A DNA stretch of 64,000 nt from Isochrysis galbana (taxonomy: Eukaryota; Haptophyta; Isochrysidales; Isochrysidaceae), in NCBI GenBank assembly GCA_018136815.1, contig CM030936.1:2225131-2289130 (forward strand), read 5' to 3'. Position numbers and translations under genes: made by a program. The notes beneath the pieces were generated by a model. It was given only the letters and a program-made list of their open reading frames with translations. It was not told the origin of the DNA and did no database searches. Below, in pieces: positions 53,144 through 63,499 of this stretch (position 1 is its first letter; each line of letters opens with the position of its first letter).

Positions 53144-55449
53144 GCCCTTCCGTTTCCGTTCCGAGTCCGAGTCCAATTGCACAAGACAGTGCATCCCGAG
53201 CCCGCGTAATCAAGCCCGTCACCGAGTCCGAGATTACGGCCGCACCGAGCCAACCGGTGCTGGCCACCGTGCCCCTATTGTCATCACAAGCGTCCGCTTC
53301 GTCCTCATCGACGGTTGCGACGCCAGGGGGCTTCACCTTTGGGCCGGCCCCGTCCGTTCCCATTTCGAAAATTAGCCCTGTTTTTGGCGTCCAGCACGCT
53401 AGGAACGACGAGTCCGAGCACAAATCAACGTCACCGCGGAGTCCGCGGTCGACCACCGGCGTTCCCACGCCATCCCATCAGTCAAGAGCCATGGAGGAGC
53501 TGGCACAGCCGTCTCCTAGCCTCTCTCAAGTCGCCGAGTCTTCCGAATTCGAGTCTGAATCCGCCGTAATTTCAGCGGTCCATGCACCCGCTAGCCCGAG
53601 CCAAGTCCTCCGAAGAATGCTTCGCATTGCAGAACCTCTTCGGCCACCACCCACACCAGCCGCTGCCGCAGAGCCACCACCCTGGCCTCAGCCTTCCCCG
53701 CAGCCGGCTTCTTCGACAGCCACGTCCCTTCTTTCGCCGGCGCCGACCCCGCCGACGACAGATTGCAACGAAGTCTATGCCTGGCCCGATTCCTCTCCCG
53801 ACGTGACCATGGAGAGTGACCACAACTCCCTTGCACGTCGAGGAACGGCCGCCTCCCAAACCGAGCTTCTACGCCCATTGAGCCAGCCCAACCGAGTCTC
53901 TGAGCCATGTCCTTCATGTCTCTCACCGGTGGTCTCGCGGCCGCGGCGTCCGTCGCCGCAATCCGACACCCCACCTCTCCGAGTTTGTTCGTCAATCCCG
54001 TCCTCCGAGCCTGTCTCCACGTCGTCGATATCCGAGTCTACTTCCATTCGTCCTACGTCGCCGCGGCCACCGGTCGCAGCCTCCAAGCACTGCCTGCCTC
54101 TCGATACCACTGCCACCGCCATCATGCGCGTGGCAGCGATCAATGCGTCCGCGATCCAGTCCTTCGATTCCTCTCGAAACAACTCCGATGTCGGCACCCG
54201 TGATGATACCCCGTCACCCGCTCTCCACGCTCTCGCATCTCTTCGTGCACGAGCGAGCGGCTCTACGGTGGTATTACCTCGGCACCTCACGGAGGCAGCC
54301 CAAGAGCTTCGCCGGCCTCGCAACGGCACCCTAGCCTCGCCTGCCGCCGCGCTACCCAAGCACTTCGATGAGCTTTGCGCGGAGCTCACGAAGACGAGTC
54401 AACAAGTCCAAGACGGGCTGACTTCTGGCTGTCACGCCCCACGAGTTCTCGTCGTTGGTGAGACTAGCGGCGTCGTCTCCTCCATGTTCCTACTCGCCGG
54501 AGCTGATGTAGCTACGTGCGATTTATATCCTTCCGAGATTGACTACGTGCCCCACTTCCAAGGCGACGCGCTTCATGTCCAAAACCTAGGTTGGGACCTA
54601 GTCATCGCCCACCCGCCCTGCACGTACCTCTCCGCCGTCAGCAGCCAATGGCTTTCACGAGAACCCGGACGTCGTGCCGCTCTTGAGTCGGCCGCCCGCG
54701 TCTTCAAGTCAATGGCCTCTGCCACTGCTCCGTTTGTAGCGGTCGAGAACCCTCGGATGCATGCGGAAGCTCGCCGTTTAGTCGGGGGGTTGACCCCGAC
54801 CCAATTCGTCCAACCATGGGAGCACGGCACTGGACACCAGAAAGCCACCGGGTTGTACCTCACCAAAGGGCTGCCGCCCCTTCAGCCAACCTGCGTCGTG
54901 GATGGCCGTGAGTCAGCCATGGCTAATCTGTCTCCTTCACCGCACCGTGGCGCTCTGCGCAGCCGCACCTACGTCGGTGTAGCTGGAGCGATGGCGATCC
55001 ATTGGATGCCTGTTCTTCTTCGACATTTGAGCCAACAGCGAGACCAGCCATCGACGAAGATATTGTCCGCGTTAGAGCTACTCGCTTGCGCGCGGCGCAG
55101 CCTATTGGACCGGCCTTCACTTAGCTCAACCGAGGCTACCGCCTACGAGCCGTGGTCGGCTCTTCATCGTTATGAGAGGGGGAGGGAAACTAGTGAAGTT
55201 TCTTCCGACCCCGTTGTTTCCCGTCCAGCTACTCCCGAGTCAGACAACCACGAGGACCAAAAAGAAACCCACGATAACCACGACAACGACACGCCACTCT
55301 ACGCCTCCGAGTCTACTTTCCACGACCCATTCTCTCCATGGACCGCCCCGCCTCCGGCACGCGCGAGCTCGCCACGTCCGACGACGCCGACGACTGCTTC
55401 CATCTCGGCCTCCGTCCGATGCCGTCACTTACGCCACCGAGCTCAATAA
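53144..55449 (+). CDS. Retroelement ORF with phage-like cytosine-methyltransferase domain (5' truncated)
   Basis: One frame is open from 53014, inside R1, to 55449, with no authentic start. About 430 residues are Ser/Pro/Thr-rich and disordered. From about 54445 a compact domain resembles phage and bacterial proteins annotated as DNA cytosine methyltransferase: VLVVGETSGVVSS (motif I-like), TCDLYPSE, GDALHV, WDLVIAHPPCTYLS with the PPC loop at 54610-54627, VENP (54742-54753, ENV-like) and GLPPLQPT near 54880. The C-terminal tail is Ser/Thr/Pro-rich. Downstream in another frame are an integrase tail and chromodomain, so the domain belongs to an LTR retroelement. Activity is unproven. The polypurine tract and LTR at 56344 confirm the orientation. 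Confidence 0.72.
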
Positions 55450-56086
55450 GAAGCTTCTCGAGTCGTGGCGTTCCGCCCTCGAAAGTACTCAAGAAGCCCA
55501 ACGTGAATCAATGCGCTCCGCCTCTCAAAAGTCTAAACTCGGGGTTACCTTCAAACCAGGAGACAGAGTTTGTCGTCGAATCCCTGGCCACGCCAACAAA
55601 CTTCAATATCTCTACTCCGGTCCCTACCGAGTAGAAGAAGCCATCTCGGCCACTCGCTACCGTCTACGCGATCTCGAAAATCGTCAAGTCAAGGATGAAG
55701 TTCACATCTCCAATCTTCGTCCGTACTTCACCATCACCGATTCTTCTCCGCTCGCTGAAGATGAGTACTTGGTCGAAGAGTTACTCGATCGCAAGGGCGA
55801 TGGAGTTTCATTCAAGTATCTCGTCAAGTGGCGCGGCTATCCTCGTTCTGAAGCTACTTGGGAGTCTCGAATTGAGTTGCTGCGGCGTTGTGCTGATCTA
55901 GTTGAGTCGTATGACGCCAATTTCGACAGCCGTCCGGTTCAACCTCAAGCTCTCTCCAATTCAAACTCCTCTTCAAGTCCAAGTTCAAGTTCCCAATCAA
56001 ATCAAATACCACGTCCAATTCAAGAGCCCAAGCGTATTCCTCCTGATCTGCCTTCAAATCGTACCCGTTCTCGTTCACGATCGTAG
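55409..56086 (+). CDS. Integrase C-terminal region and chromodomain (chromovirus-type)
   Basis: The frame is +1 relative to the preceding ORF; homology starts at PPSDAVTYATELNKKLLESW. An integrase GPF/Y-like module follows: GVTFKPGDRVCRRIPG, YSGPYRVEEAISATRYRL, VKDEVHISNLRPYF. Then comes a chromodomain: EYLVEELLDRKGDGVSFKYL, KWRGYPRSEATWESRIELL, with the aromatic cage residues of the Tyr/Trp/Trp type (YLVEE, KWRG, ATWE). Chromodomains of Ty3/gypsy chromoviruses steer integration to marked chromatin. Protease, reverse transcriptase, RNase H and the integrase core are missing between the two ORFs, so this copy cannot move by itself. Stop TAG at 56084-56086. Confidence 0.85.
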   Translation, partial: PPSDAVTYATELNKKLLESWRSALESTQEAQRESMRSASQKSKLGVTFKPGDRVCRRIPGHANKLQYLYSGPYRVEEAISATRYRLRDLENRQVKDEVHISNLRPYFTITDSSPLAEDEYLVEELLDRKGDGVSFKYLVKWRGYPRSEATWESRIELLRRCADLVESYDANFDSRPVQPQALSNSNSSSSPSSSSQSNQIPRPIQEPKRIPPDLPSNRTRSRSRS

Positions 56087-56334
56087 CGCTAAGTCGACCG
56101 GAAGTGGATGATTAGCGTCGCGTCAGCGCCTGACCCAGCGCAACTGCCCGAGCAAAACTCCTGTAAAAGGGAGAACGTGGTAGGACGTGACGTACGAAAT
56201 CGGGGGCCGCCGCGCTAAGCTGCCGATTTTGTGCTCGCTTTGGATCCATGGGTTAATCCTCCTCCTCTAGGTCTCTCGTCTCGTATGGTTAAATGAACTC
56301 TCTTGGCTCGACATCGGGAGACGTCTCGATTTAA

Positions 56335-57740
56335 GTCGGGGGGTGTTGTATTCCTGCCCATCTGATGGCCGTAGGCATGAATATTCGTGTAAGGTACGCG
56401 CTCACAATTACAATTGAACAGTTCCCCGTGTTACCACTGACGCACAAGACACACAGATTCGGATTCCCCATGGTCTCAAGTCCAGGTTCGCAGATTTTGG
56501 TCTCGAAATTTGCGATTCGAATTTTGTTTTTGCTGTTGCTATAATTGTTGGCTCGTTTAAGGTAATAAACCGGCATGACTTCGACTTCTCGTTCTGCAGT
56601 CGCTCTGCGAGACTCCCTCTCTCTCTCTCTCCGTCCGCCTCTCCTCGGCCGACGGCAGGAAGATTCGTCCAAAACATTCTCCGGTCCCAAGATATCTCGT
56701 GGGGGGTCTCTCCGCGCTCCGCGCTCCGCGAGGGAAAGGACGCGATCTCGCTCCGAGATTGGCCTCGCGCCCTCCCACGCTGCCCCGCCGTGCCCTCGGT
56801 CCCTCGCCCCCCCCGCGGCAGGTTCTTTCCCTCGGCGTGCCGTCCGTCGCCTCCGGCCGTTATATTAATCCCCCCCCCGCGCGAGGTTCTCTTCTCCCCC
56901 GCGCGCGGTTCGTTTCCTCCGGCCGTCGTTGTTCCCCCCCTCGCTTCGATTCCTCTCGCGGTTCCTTCGATGATTGCCTCCATCTCGTCCGTTCTTCTTC
57001 GCGATCCTCGCGGAGGGGGCACCGACGTTTAATGTTAGTTTCGTCGCGGTTTCGATGAAAGAAAGGAAGAACGAATGGCACGCGCCTCGCGTCTCGCGTC
57101 TTGTTTCGTCGCCCCTTGCTCGTCGCTTGTCTAGAAGGTCTCTCCGCACATCGCCTTCTCCCCCGCGCGAGTTTGGATCTCTCCTCGACCCTCCGCGTTG
57201 GCTTCAGCGGACGAGTTTCACTTTAACGATAGTTCGAACCCTTCGGTGGCGTAGTTATGCGCTCTCTTTCCGTATATCTTCGCGCATGACGAGCGATCGC
57301 GACTTCAGCCTTCGCCGCGCGGGGAGGGGTTTGTTTATCGTATGATTCCGGAGTGTTTACGTTAGTTTTCTGAGCCCAAGGACTTTGGTTTTTGGTTTCT
57401 TGTGTGAGTGATTTTTGTAGCAACTTCGTCGAGTCCCACCGTGTTCCCAAGCGAGTCCCCCCGAGTTCCCGAGTCTATACCCCAAGTCAACGAGTCAATA
57501 CAAGTCAAGCACGCGCCTGAGCCACCCCCAGTCGCCTGCCACCACCTCCCACAAGCCTCCTTCCACACTTCCGCGCCCACCGTGCTCCGTGCGTGCGTCG
57601 TGCGTCGTGCGTCGATCACCATGCCCGTAGTCACCCCCGAGGAAAGCTCCATGAGCTCCCCACAAGAACCGCGTTCCGCGCTAGCTGCCGGCGCGCCCTC
57701 GCAGGCAATCTCCAAGAGTGAGATCAGCCTTGCTCTGACA
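56335..57740 (+). mobile_element. Polypurine tract, LTR 3, leader and gag-like start
   Basis: AAGTCGGGGGG (polypurine tract) abuts TGTTGTATTCCTGCCCATC at 56344, so this is the 3' LTR of the chromodomain element. It shares its first 125 bases with LTR 1 and most of the following 100 with LTR 2. It then passes into a leader with CT-rich blocks. ATG 57621 opens MPVVTPEESSMSSPQEP and RSALAAGA, comparable with the gag-like start at 25089, until R1 copy E interrupts near 57740. The order is therefore internal 3' end, LTR, internal 5' start. Confidence 0.7.
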
Positions 57741-57744
57741 GTTT

Positions 57745-58110
57745 GCCGTTTGGGTAAGAGAAGACGGGGGCGCCAGAGCCAGGAGGGAAGGGCCGCGGCT
57801 CGCCGCGGCCACTCGCTCTAGCGAGGGAGATTAGCGCTTCTGGGCTCCTATCTCACGAGTGCCCCCCCCCCCTGCGTTGCTTTTACCCGAAAGGGGTTTT
57901 CCCCCAGCGTGGACTCGAGGAGAGGACGCGCTGGGGTGCGCGGGGTCGGTGCATGCACTGGGGGGAGGACAAATATCGAGGGGAAGGGGCAGTGCCCCCA
58001 CCCCCCGGTATCACTCGGAAACCTGGCCCGTCAGGCATGTCGGGATTCCGGGACGGAAAAGGTATGTCCAATTAGCTAGTGGGATTGGCTAGGATATAAC
58101 ATTATTGATT
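57745..58110 (-). repeat. R1 repeat, copy E
   Basis: GTTTGGGTAAGAGAAGACGG, GCCGCGGCTCGCCGCGGCC, TTTTACCCGAAAGGGGTTTT, ATTAGCTAGTGGGATTGGCT, AGGATATAAC. Its end lies about 20 bases after the stop of the J-domain/ShKT gene. Confidence 0.75.
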
Positions 58111-58122
58111 ACTATTATTAAT

Positions 58123-61100
58123 TCAGAGCTCGTCCTTGGGCGAACGCTTAGCGCTTTCACGACCACAAATACCGCAAGATTTTTCGCAACCCGTCTTCAT
58201 TAACGGAGCAGTGTTGCATGCGTCGGGCGACTTTGCAATGACTGCAGCGCAGTTTGGAATCCGATCGATGCACACCGATTTACCCGCGGTCGTGCTACTA
58301 GTTCGCGCCGATTCGCCACGCTCGGACTTCCCTGGAGTCTCGTGGCGACGGGGCGACTTCTTCGCTTTCTTGCTCGATGTGCTACGTCTCTCTTTTGGAT
58401 CTGCTTTTTTATCAGTTACTACCTTGCTGTCACGGCAAACGCCACACGTCTTCGCGCAACTGCTCTTCATGAGTGGCGCCTTGCAAGCTGTGTGAGACGT
58501 CTGCACAATCTCGGCACACTTGTCGATGTCGTCTTTGCACGCTTTCTCCGTCGTTCCTGCTCCCTGGCGTTCATTTGGAGAATTAGACTCCGTCCTATCA
58601 CCCCTTAGGGAGCCTGTATGCGCCTGCTCCCGCCCATCACCACGAGAACTGCGGCTGCCTACCGAGTCCGCTGCCTTAGCCTTCGTCGTTGTTCTTCTAT
58701 TGGACTTGCCACCCGTCTGGCGCACCGACTCGGCGGCACAAAGTCCGCAAGCGCGTGGACATTCGCCTTTCATGTAATCCACGTTCCGCGTGCACTCGCC
58801 CGCTTTGGCCCAATCCTCACAAGCCACTTGCATATCCCGACAAGCCCTCGCAAGCCCTCCATCGCCACACGCACCGCACGCGCTGCGGCACGTACTTCGC
58901 ATAAATTTCCAATTGCGCTCGCACCAGCCATCAACGGCCCAACGCGAGCAGTCGTCTGAGAGGTCCTCGCACGGAGGTTGACAGAAGCCACACGATCGCG
59001 GGCAGTGGACCTCCATGAACCTGCGATTCTCTGTGCACTGCCCGTTGTCAGCCCAGGCGGTGCACTCTAGGTCATCATCCACGCAACGCGCCGCAGAGTT
59101 GATATCTTCCACAGCTGCACCATTTTTTGCCTCCCCGACAATGCCCGTGCAAAAACCGCATGAGCGCGGGCAGCTCTCCATCATGAATTCCCTGTTAGAC
59201 GCACACTCTCCTGCTCTACTCCAAATACTGCAGTCATGAGTCTCATCGGCACACCGCGGCAGCCCGTCCGATGTCTCCGGCGTGGCAGGAGAACTTGGAC
59301 ACAAGCGGCACGAGAGGCGACACTGTTCTCTCATGAATGCCAGATTGGTTTCGCATTCTCCCGCCGCGACCAATCGAGCGCAGTTGGCACCGACATCGTA
59401 GCAGTCTGAGGTCGGCTGTGGTGTGTTGGTCCGTTCAACCTCTGCACACGCACCGCAAGAACGCGCGCACTCGGTGCGCATGAAGTTAGGATTCCGTGAG
59501 CACTCGCCTTTTTCACGCCAAAATTCGCACGTAGAGTCAAAATCGATGCATGCCGGAGAGATGACGAAGGTGGCACCATCGGAAAGGACACGAAACACGG
59601 CGAGACTTGAATTCTCCGAAATGGTTGTGCCCTTTCGTGACGGAAGCTCCGCCTGGTGCGAACGAGGCAAGGGGTGAGGTGTGCATATGTTGTAGCACCT
59701 TCGGAGGGGAGACGAAAGTATTGCACCGCACTGCACGCGTGCGAGGGCAGCCGCGCAAACGTACCTGAAGGGTGTGGGTGAGAAATACCGTGTGTGAAGT
59801 CCTTTCTTTCGGCCCAAGATTAAGCAATGGGTTGACATAGTTGCCATGAATCCAATGGACACGTACATCCTCGCCAAGCTCATTTACAAAGTTCACTGTA
59901 GCCTCCAACTACGTTCGCCCAAGGCATAGAGAGAAGACAGTAGTATATCGGTGGAGATCGCGGCAACACTAGGTCATAGAGCTGCGGGCGGGCGAGGCGG
60001 ATGGGGCGCATGCGGCGGATGGGCACATGCACGACCAAGATGCAGCTGCACGAACCTGAGACCACACCCACTTTTGGAGATTGGCAGCCGATGGTACTAA
60101 GTTCACTGGCTCAGCCAGGCGAGGCGCATCCGTGAGACGTGATCCTCGCGAATAGAAGCCGAAGAGAGGGCATGCGGGTAGATAGAACATGCCTGCCCGC
60201 TTAATCAAGAGTGGGTATAGCTTAGCGCGAAGCGAGAATAGAGGAGACTCTGCGCCTCCGAAGGTTGACGTGCTTGTGGTTGGCCCGAGAGCAGCGGCCA
60301 CGTCGTAGGAGGCTGGGCACGGGTGGGTCATATCACAAGATCAACCACATGGGGGGCGGCAGTACCGGCAGATCTTTATCAAGTTACTGCGCCATCCGCT
60401 AGCGCCACACGATGGTAGGGGCAGTGCCTGCAGGCGGATGGGATCGGCAGCTCCCTCGCACATGGCCGTGGCTGCCTCACCTGCAATCAAGACATCCTCC
60501 CACCACACTCCATACCATGCCTGTGTCTGATGAGCAAAGGGGTATGGGAATCCGATGCCGCCCGCAGCATCGTCTTCCGAGAGCAAACGAGACGGGCACG
60601 ACGAGTCGCGAGAGTCGTAATAGGCGAGGAGCACGTGTCTCTGCGCCAGAGCGGAGTGAGGCATTAGCTCATGTCTTGTGGGCCCTCCAAAAGAGCAAGC
60701 GGATGCAGAGGAGGGGCGCGTACATTGATCACACCATTGTGAGCCGCTTCAGTGAGATCCAACAAATCACCAATCGAGTTCACTTCGTGCAGTCGCTTCC
60801 TAGCGAGCGCGTGTGCAGTGGCGTCTCCAGCCGATGGTCGAGGTGGCTGGCCATAGTGCTTTGGCTGGCGCGTGTCGTGGGCATATTTCGCACGCGAGCG
60901 GCTGGTCGACTCGTGCGCGGGCGGCTTAGCTTGCGATGGCGGGCTCTGCTGCGGCTGGGATTGTTTGGTGCCGCGCGAAGCGGAGGTGTGGGGTCGTGCG
61001 GCGCGTTCGTTCCTTTGCTGAAGCATCAGCTGCTGGTCATACACCCGCCTTTGATCCGGGTCTGAGAGTACTGCATACGCTCGGCCGAGCCGCTGGAAGC

Positions 61101-61305
61101 GCTCGTGCGCCACCTCACGCTGCTGCGCCTCAACACGGTCGGGATGGAGGTTTTTTGCAAGCCGGTAGTAGGAGCGCTTGATCTGCACAGGGCTAGAGCT
61201 TGTCGACACCTCAAGGATCTCATAGTACGTCTCGGCTGCGGAGACGAGGCCTGCCGCGAGCAGAAAGGTGAGCAGCAGTGCGAGCAGCGCCGGCGGGCAC
61301 GTCAT
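58123..61305 (-). CDS. ER J-domain protein with eight ShKT domains and KDEL, 5 exons
   Basis: Exons 60724-61305, 60388-60640, 60056-60312, 59765-59908 and 58123-59652 join in consistent phase to 921 residues. Residues 1-23 are a signal peptide (MTCPPALLALLLTFLLAAGL). The J domain is at about 26-90, with HPD at 54-56. A charged linker leads to an unrecognised middle region (HVLLAYYDSRDSS, FPYPFAH, WWEDVLIA). Then comes a VHL-beta-like segment (VNFVNELGEDVRVHWIHGNY, HTVFLTHTLQ). Six full ShKT domains, each ending RSCGFC-like, and two degenerate ones are separated by a Lys/Ser/Arg-rich linker. The end is SPKDEL. It is probably an Hsp70/BiP co-chaperone in the ER. An in-frame TGA at 60341-60343 falls in the proposed second intron. 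The ATG at 61305 is favoured because only it starts a signal peptide. Confidence 0.78.
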
Positions 61306-62234
61306 CGGGCGGCCGGGCGAAAGGGGTGGGAGGCAAAAGCAGAGGGGTGCACAAGTTGAACGACGAGTCTGGCGAGATGGGGGCGTCAGCGCTGTGGGGT
61401 GAGCAGAAAGGGCACCACGGCGTAAGGAGGAAGGGCAGGGGACACGAGTAGAACAGGGGGAGCAAGAGAGGAGGAGGGAGGGGGAGGGGGAGGCAGATGA
61501 AGAAAGAGAGGGAAAGGGAGAGGAGGAGGTAGATGCAGATGCAGAGGTAGAGGCAGAGGCAGAGGGAGGTGGAGAATTGGGGAGTTGTCTCGGCCGCCAG
61601 TCCGCGGCCGTTTGGCCGAGGCTACGCGTGAGAGGGATACTTGAATACTTGAAGACGGTACATAAATAGGTACTACTAGAAACAACAGCGGATGGCAGGA
61701 AAATGTGTAAATATGTACGAAGTAGTATGTGGGTCCTCCACACCACCGAGGGGGGGGGGGGGGGTACGCTTGCTTACGCTTGCAGGGAGCGCTCGCTGCG
61801 GGTGGGCGGCGGCAGCGCGGCAGCTCTACTGCCCCATGGCCCCTGGCGGGGCTCCGAGGATGGGAGAGGAGCCGGGGGGGAGTGAAGGCCTTGCGCCTTG
61901 CCCAAACACCCAGGGAGGAGGCGAGATCGAGAGCGAGGCGGCACGCTCCCACCACCTTGACAAACGCCAGACTTTTCAGATTTTTGGGCAAAATTCGGGT
62001 TTCGGCTCAAATGAAATTTTTTTGATCGAAATTTGGGGGGCACGGGCCTAGCACGGGCACGGGCACGGGCGTTCCCCCCCCCCCCCCCCCCCCCCTTCAC
62101 GCTCCCACCCCCACGCCCGACACAAAACAAATTTGACAACATCAACATCCCAAACCCGGTCGATGCACTTGGAAGAATTGTCGTCTTCACTCCAAGTGAA
62201 TTCTCGATCGATTCACTTCATTCGGATGACCTCC
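61306..62234. other. Upstream region of the J-domain gene
   Basis: A purine tract on the plus strand (61440-61575), pyrimidine on the coding strand, resembles those before the RING and SelM-ShKT genes. G and C homopolymers lie at 61751 and 62079-62095. No gene supported. Confidence 0.45.
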
Positions 62235-62618
62235 TTATCTGAGCACACATTCTTCATAAAGTTGTCGATGAAATGGGCCGGGCAAATGTAAGTGAATACA
62301 TGGGGTGCCATGGCGGTGATGACTGATGAGCGGGAAAGACGCTGTGCAAGCGCCGTCCATGCACACACCCACAACTAGACGGGGCTCGAAACCAGCAATG
62401 CGCTTCAACATAAACATAAAATTCGCGATGTATTGCGCGTCCTTCGTCTCGCCTGATGTGTCAATCGCCTCCAAAAATATGAGCCCAAAGGCATGTTGGC
62501 CAGACCCCCCACCACCTTTGCCTCTTGGCCTCTTCACATGCACCTGCCAACTCGTGCTCTCTGTTTGTTTGCGCTGCCCTCCGCTTTGCGTGCGCGCCAC
62601 GCGCTGCACGCTGAACAC
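62235..62618 (-). pseudogene. hAT transposase fragment (DUF659 region)
   Basis: The minus strand reads HAFGLIFLEAIDTSGETKDA, QYIANFMFMLKRI and LVVGVCMDGACTAS, the central DUF659 region with its strand-D segment, then runs into PCIHLHLPGPF and a stop. The N- and C-terminal parts are absent. It is complementary in content to the fragment at 34709. Confidence 0.6.
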
Positions 62619-62938
62619 TCCCCAGTAAGTATAAGTATAATAATAGCGATACTAGAAGTTGCAATAGGGGTGTAAGCTGATATTAGTACTGATGTTAGTA
62701 CTGATGTAAGTGTAAGCTCAAAACCACCGTAAGCTTACGGACTGACAGCCCAACTAGGCTATTCTTATCATTGTTGGCTACTGGCGAGCTGGCGCCATTA
62801 GTTAGTAATGATTGAGTTGGCAGTGGCGCCAAAGACTGGCGTCAGTACTGTTGCCCCAACACTGCCCATCGCGCGGTAGGGGCTCCGTTGCCGATGAGGG
62901 CCTCGGACCCGTAGCACTAGGATTAAACTAGCACAAAC
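62619..62938. other. Gene-free stretch
   Basis: GATGTTAGTACT repeats near 62680-62710. No gene. Confidence 0.4.
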
Positions 62939-63448
62939 CCTAGATGTTAAACACAGGAACAGTGTGTTTCTACGGAAGTCAAAAACAGTGTTTTTCACCG
63001 TGTTTCTAGGAGACCCCCATGTCCGGAACAGAGGGTTGCGCGCTGCGCGCGCGCGGTGAGTGAGCGTGCGAGCGAGGAGCGAGGCGCCATGGCCATAGCA
63101 TAATCAATCCCGCCACCTGATTGCCTGGCCTCCCACCTCCACCTGCACCACTGCACCACTAGCTACCACCACCTACCACCTACCACCTAGTTGGATGCAA
63201 GACAATCAATCATCAATCACAATCATGCTTGACAATTACAATTACAATTACACTCCCACAGGAACAAGAACTACCGGTAGCTGTGAGCTGTGAGCCTACG
63301 GGAGATGGATATAAATATACATGTATAATACACTATATATATATGACCCGCTGTTTTCGGTACTGTGTTTCACCGTGTTTCCAAAAAAGCCAAAAACAGC
63401 TGTTTTTGGTGTGTTTCTAGACCTGACCCACCGTGTTTAACATCTAGG
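62939..63448. mobile_element. hAT-like miniature element, 510 bp
   Basis: Ends CCTAGATGTTAAACAC (62939-62954) and its perfect inverse (63433-63448). The flanking octamers GCACAAAC (62931-62938) and GCACAGAC (63449-63456) match at seven of eight bases, as an aged 8-bp duplication. Subterminal GTGTTT/AAACAC motifs occur on both sides, as in the 34761-36022 element. No coding capacity. Confidence 0.75.
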
Positions 63449-63499
63449 GCACAGACAAGAAAACTGAAAACTGAAAACTAGAACAGGAAAAAGAAACAA

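Noticed and set aside
57222-57236. TTTAACGATAGTTCGAACCC as a sixth P1 copy or a tRNA T-arm.
   Set aside because: Only about 12 bases match P1, no ATG context follows, and no cloverleaf can be drawn around it.
60341-60343. In-frame TGA between two open stretches of the J-domain/ShKT gene, read as another selenocysteine codon (C-G-UGA-S-C).
   Set aside because: A GT-AG intron (60313-60387) removes it and restores phase exactly, and the surrounding residues match no selenoprotein family I know.
60341-60664. Separate gene starting at ATG 60664, overlapping the J-domain stop.
   Set aside because: The frame fits as exon 2 of the J-domain gene after an intron from 60723 to 60641; a TAATG overlap is not expected between eukaryotic genes.
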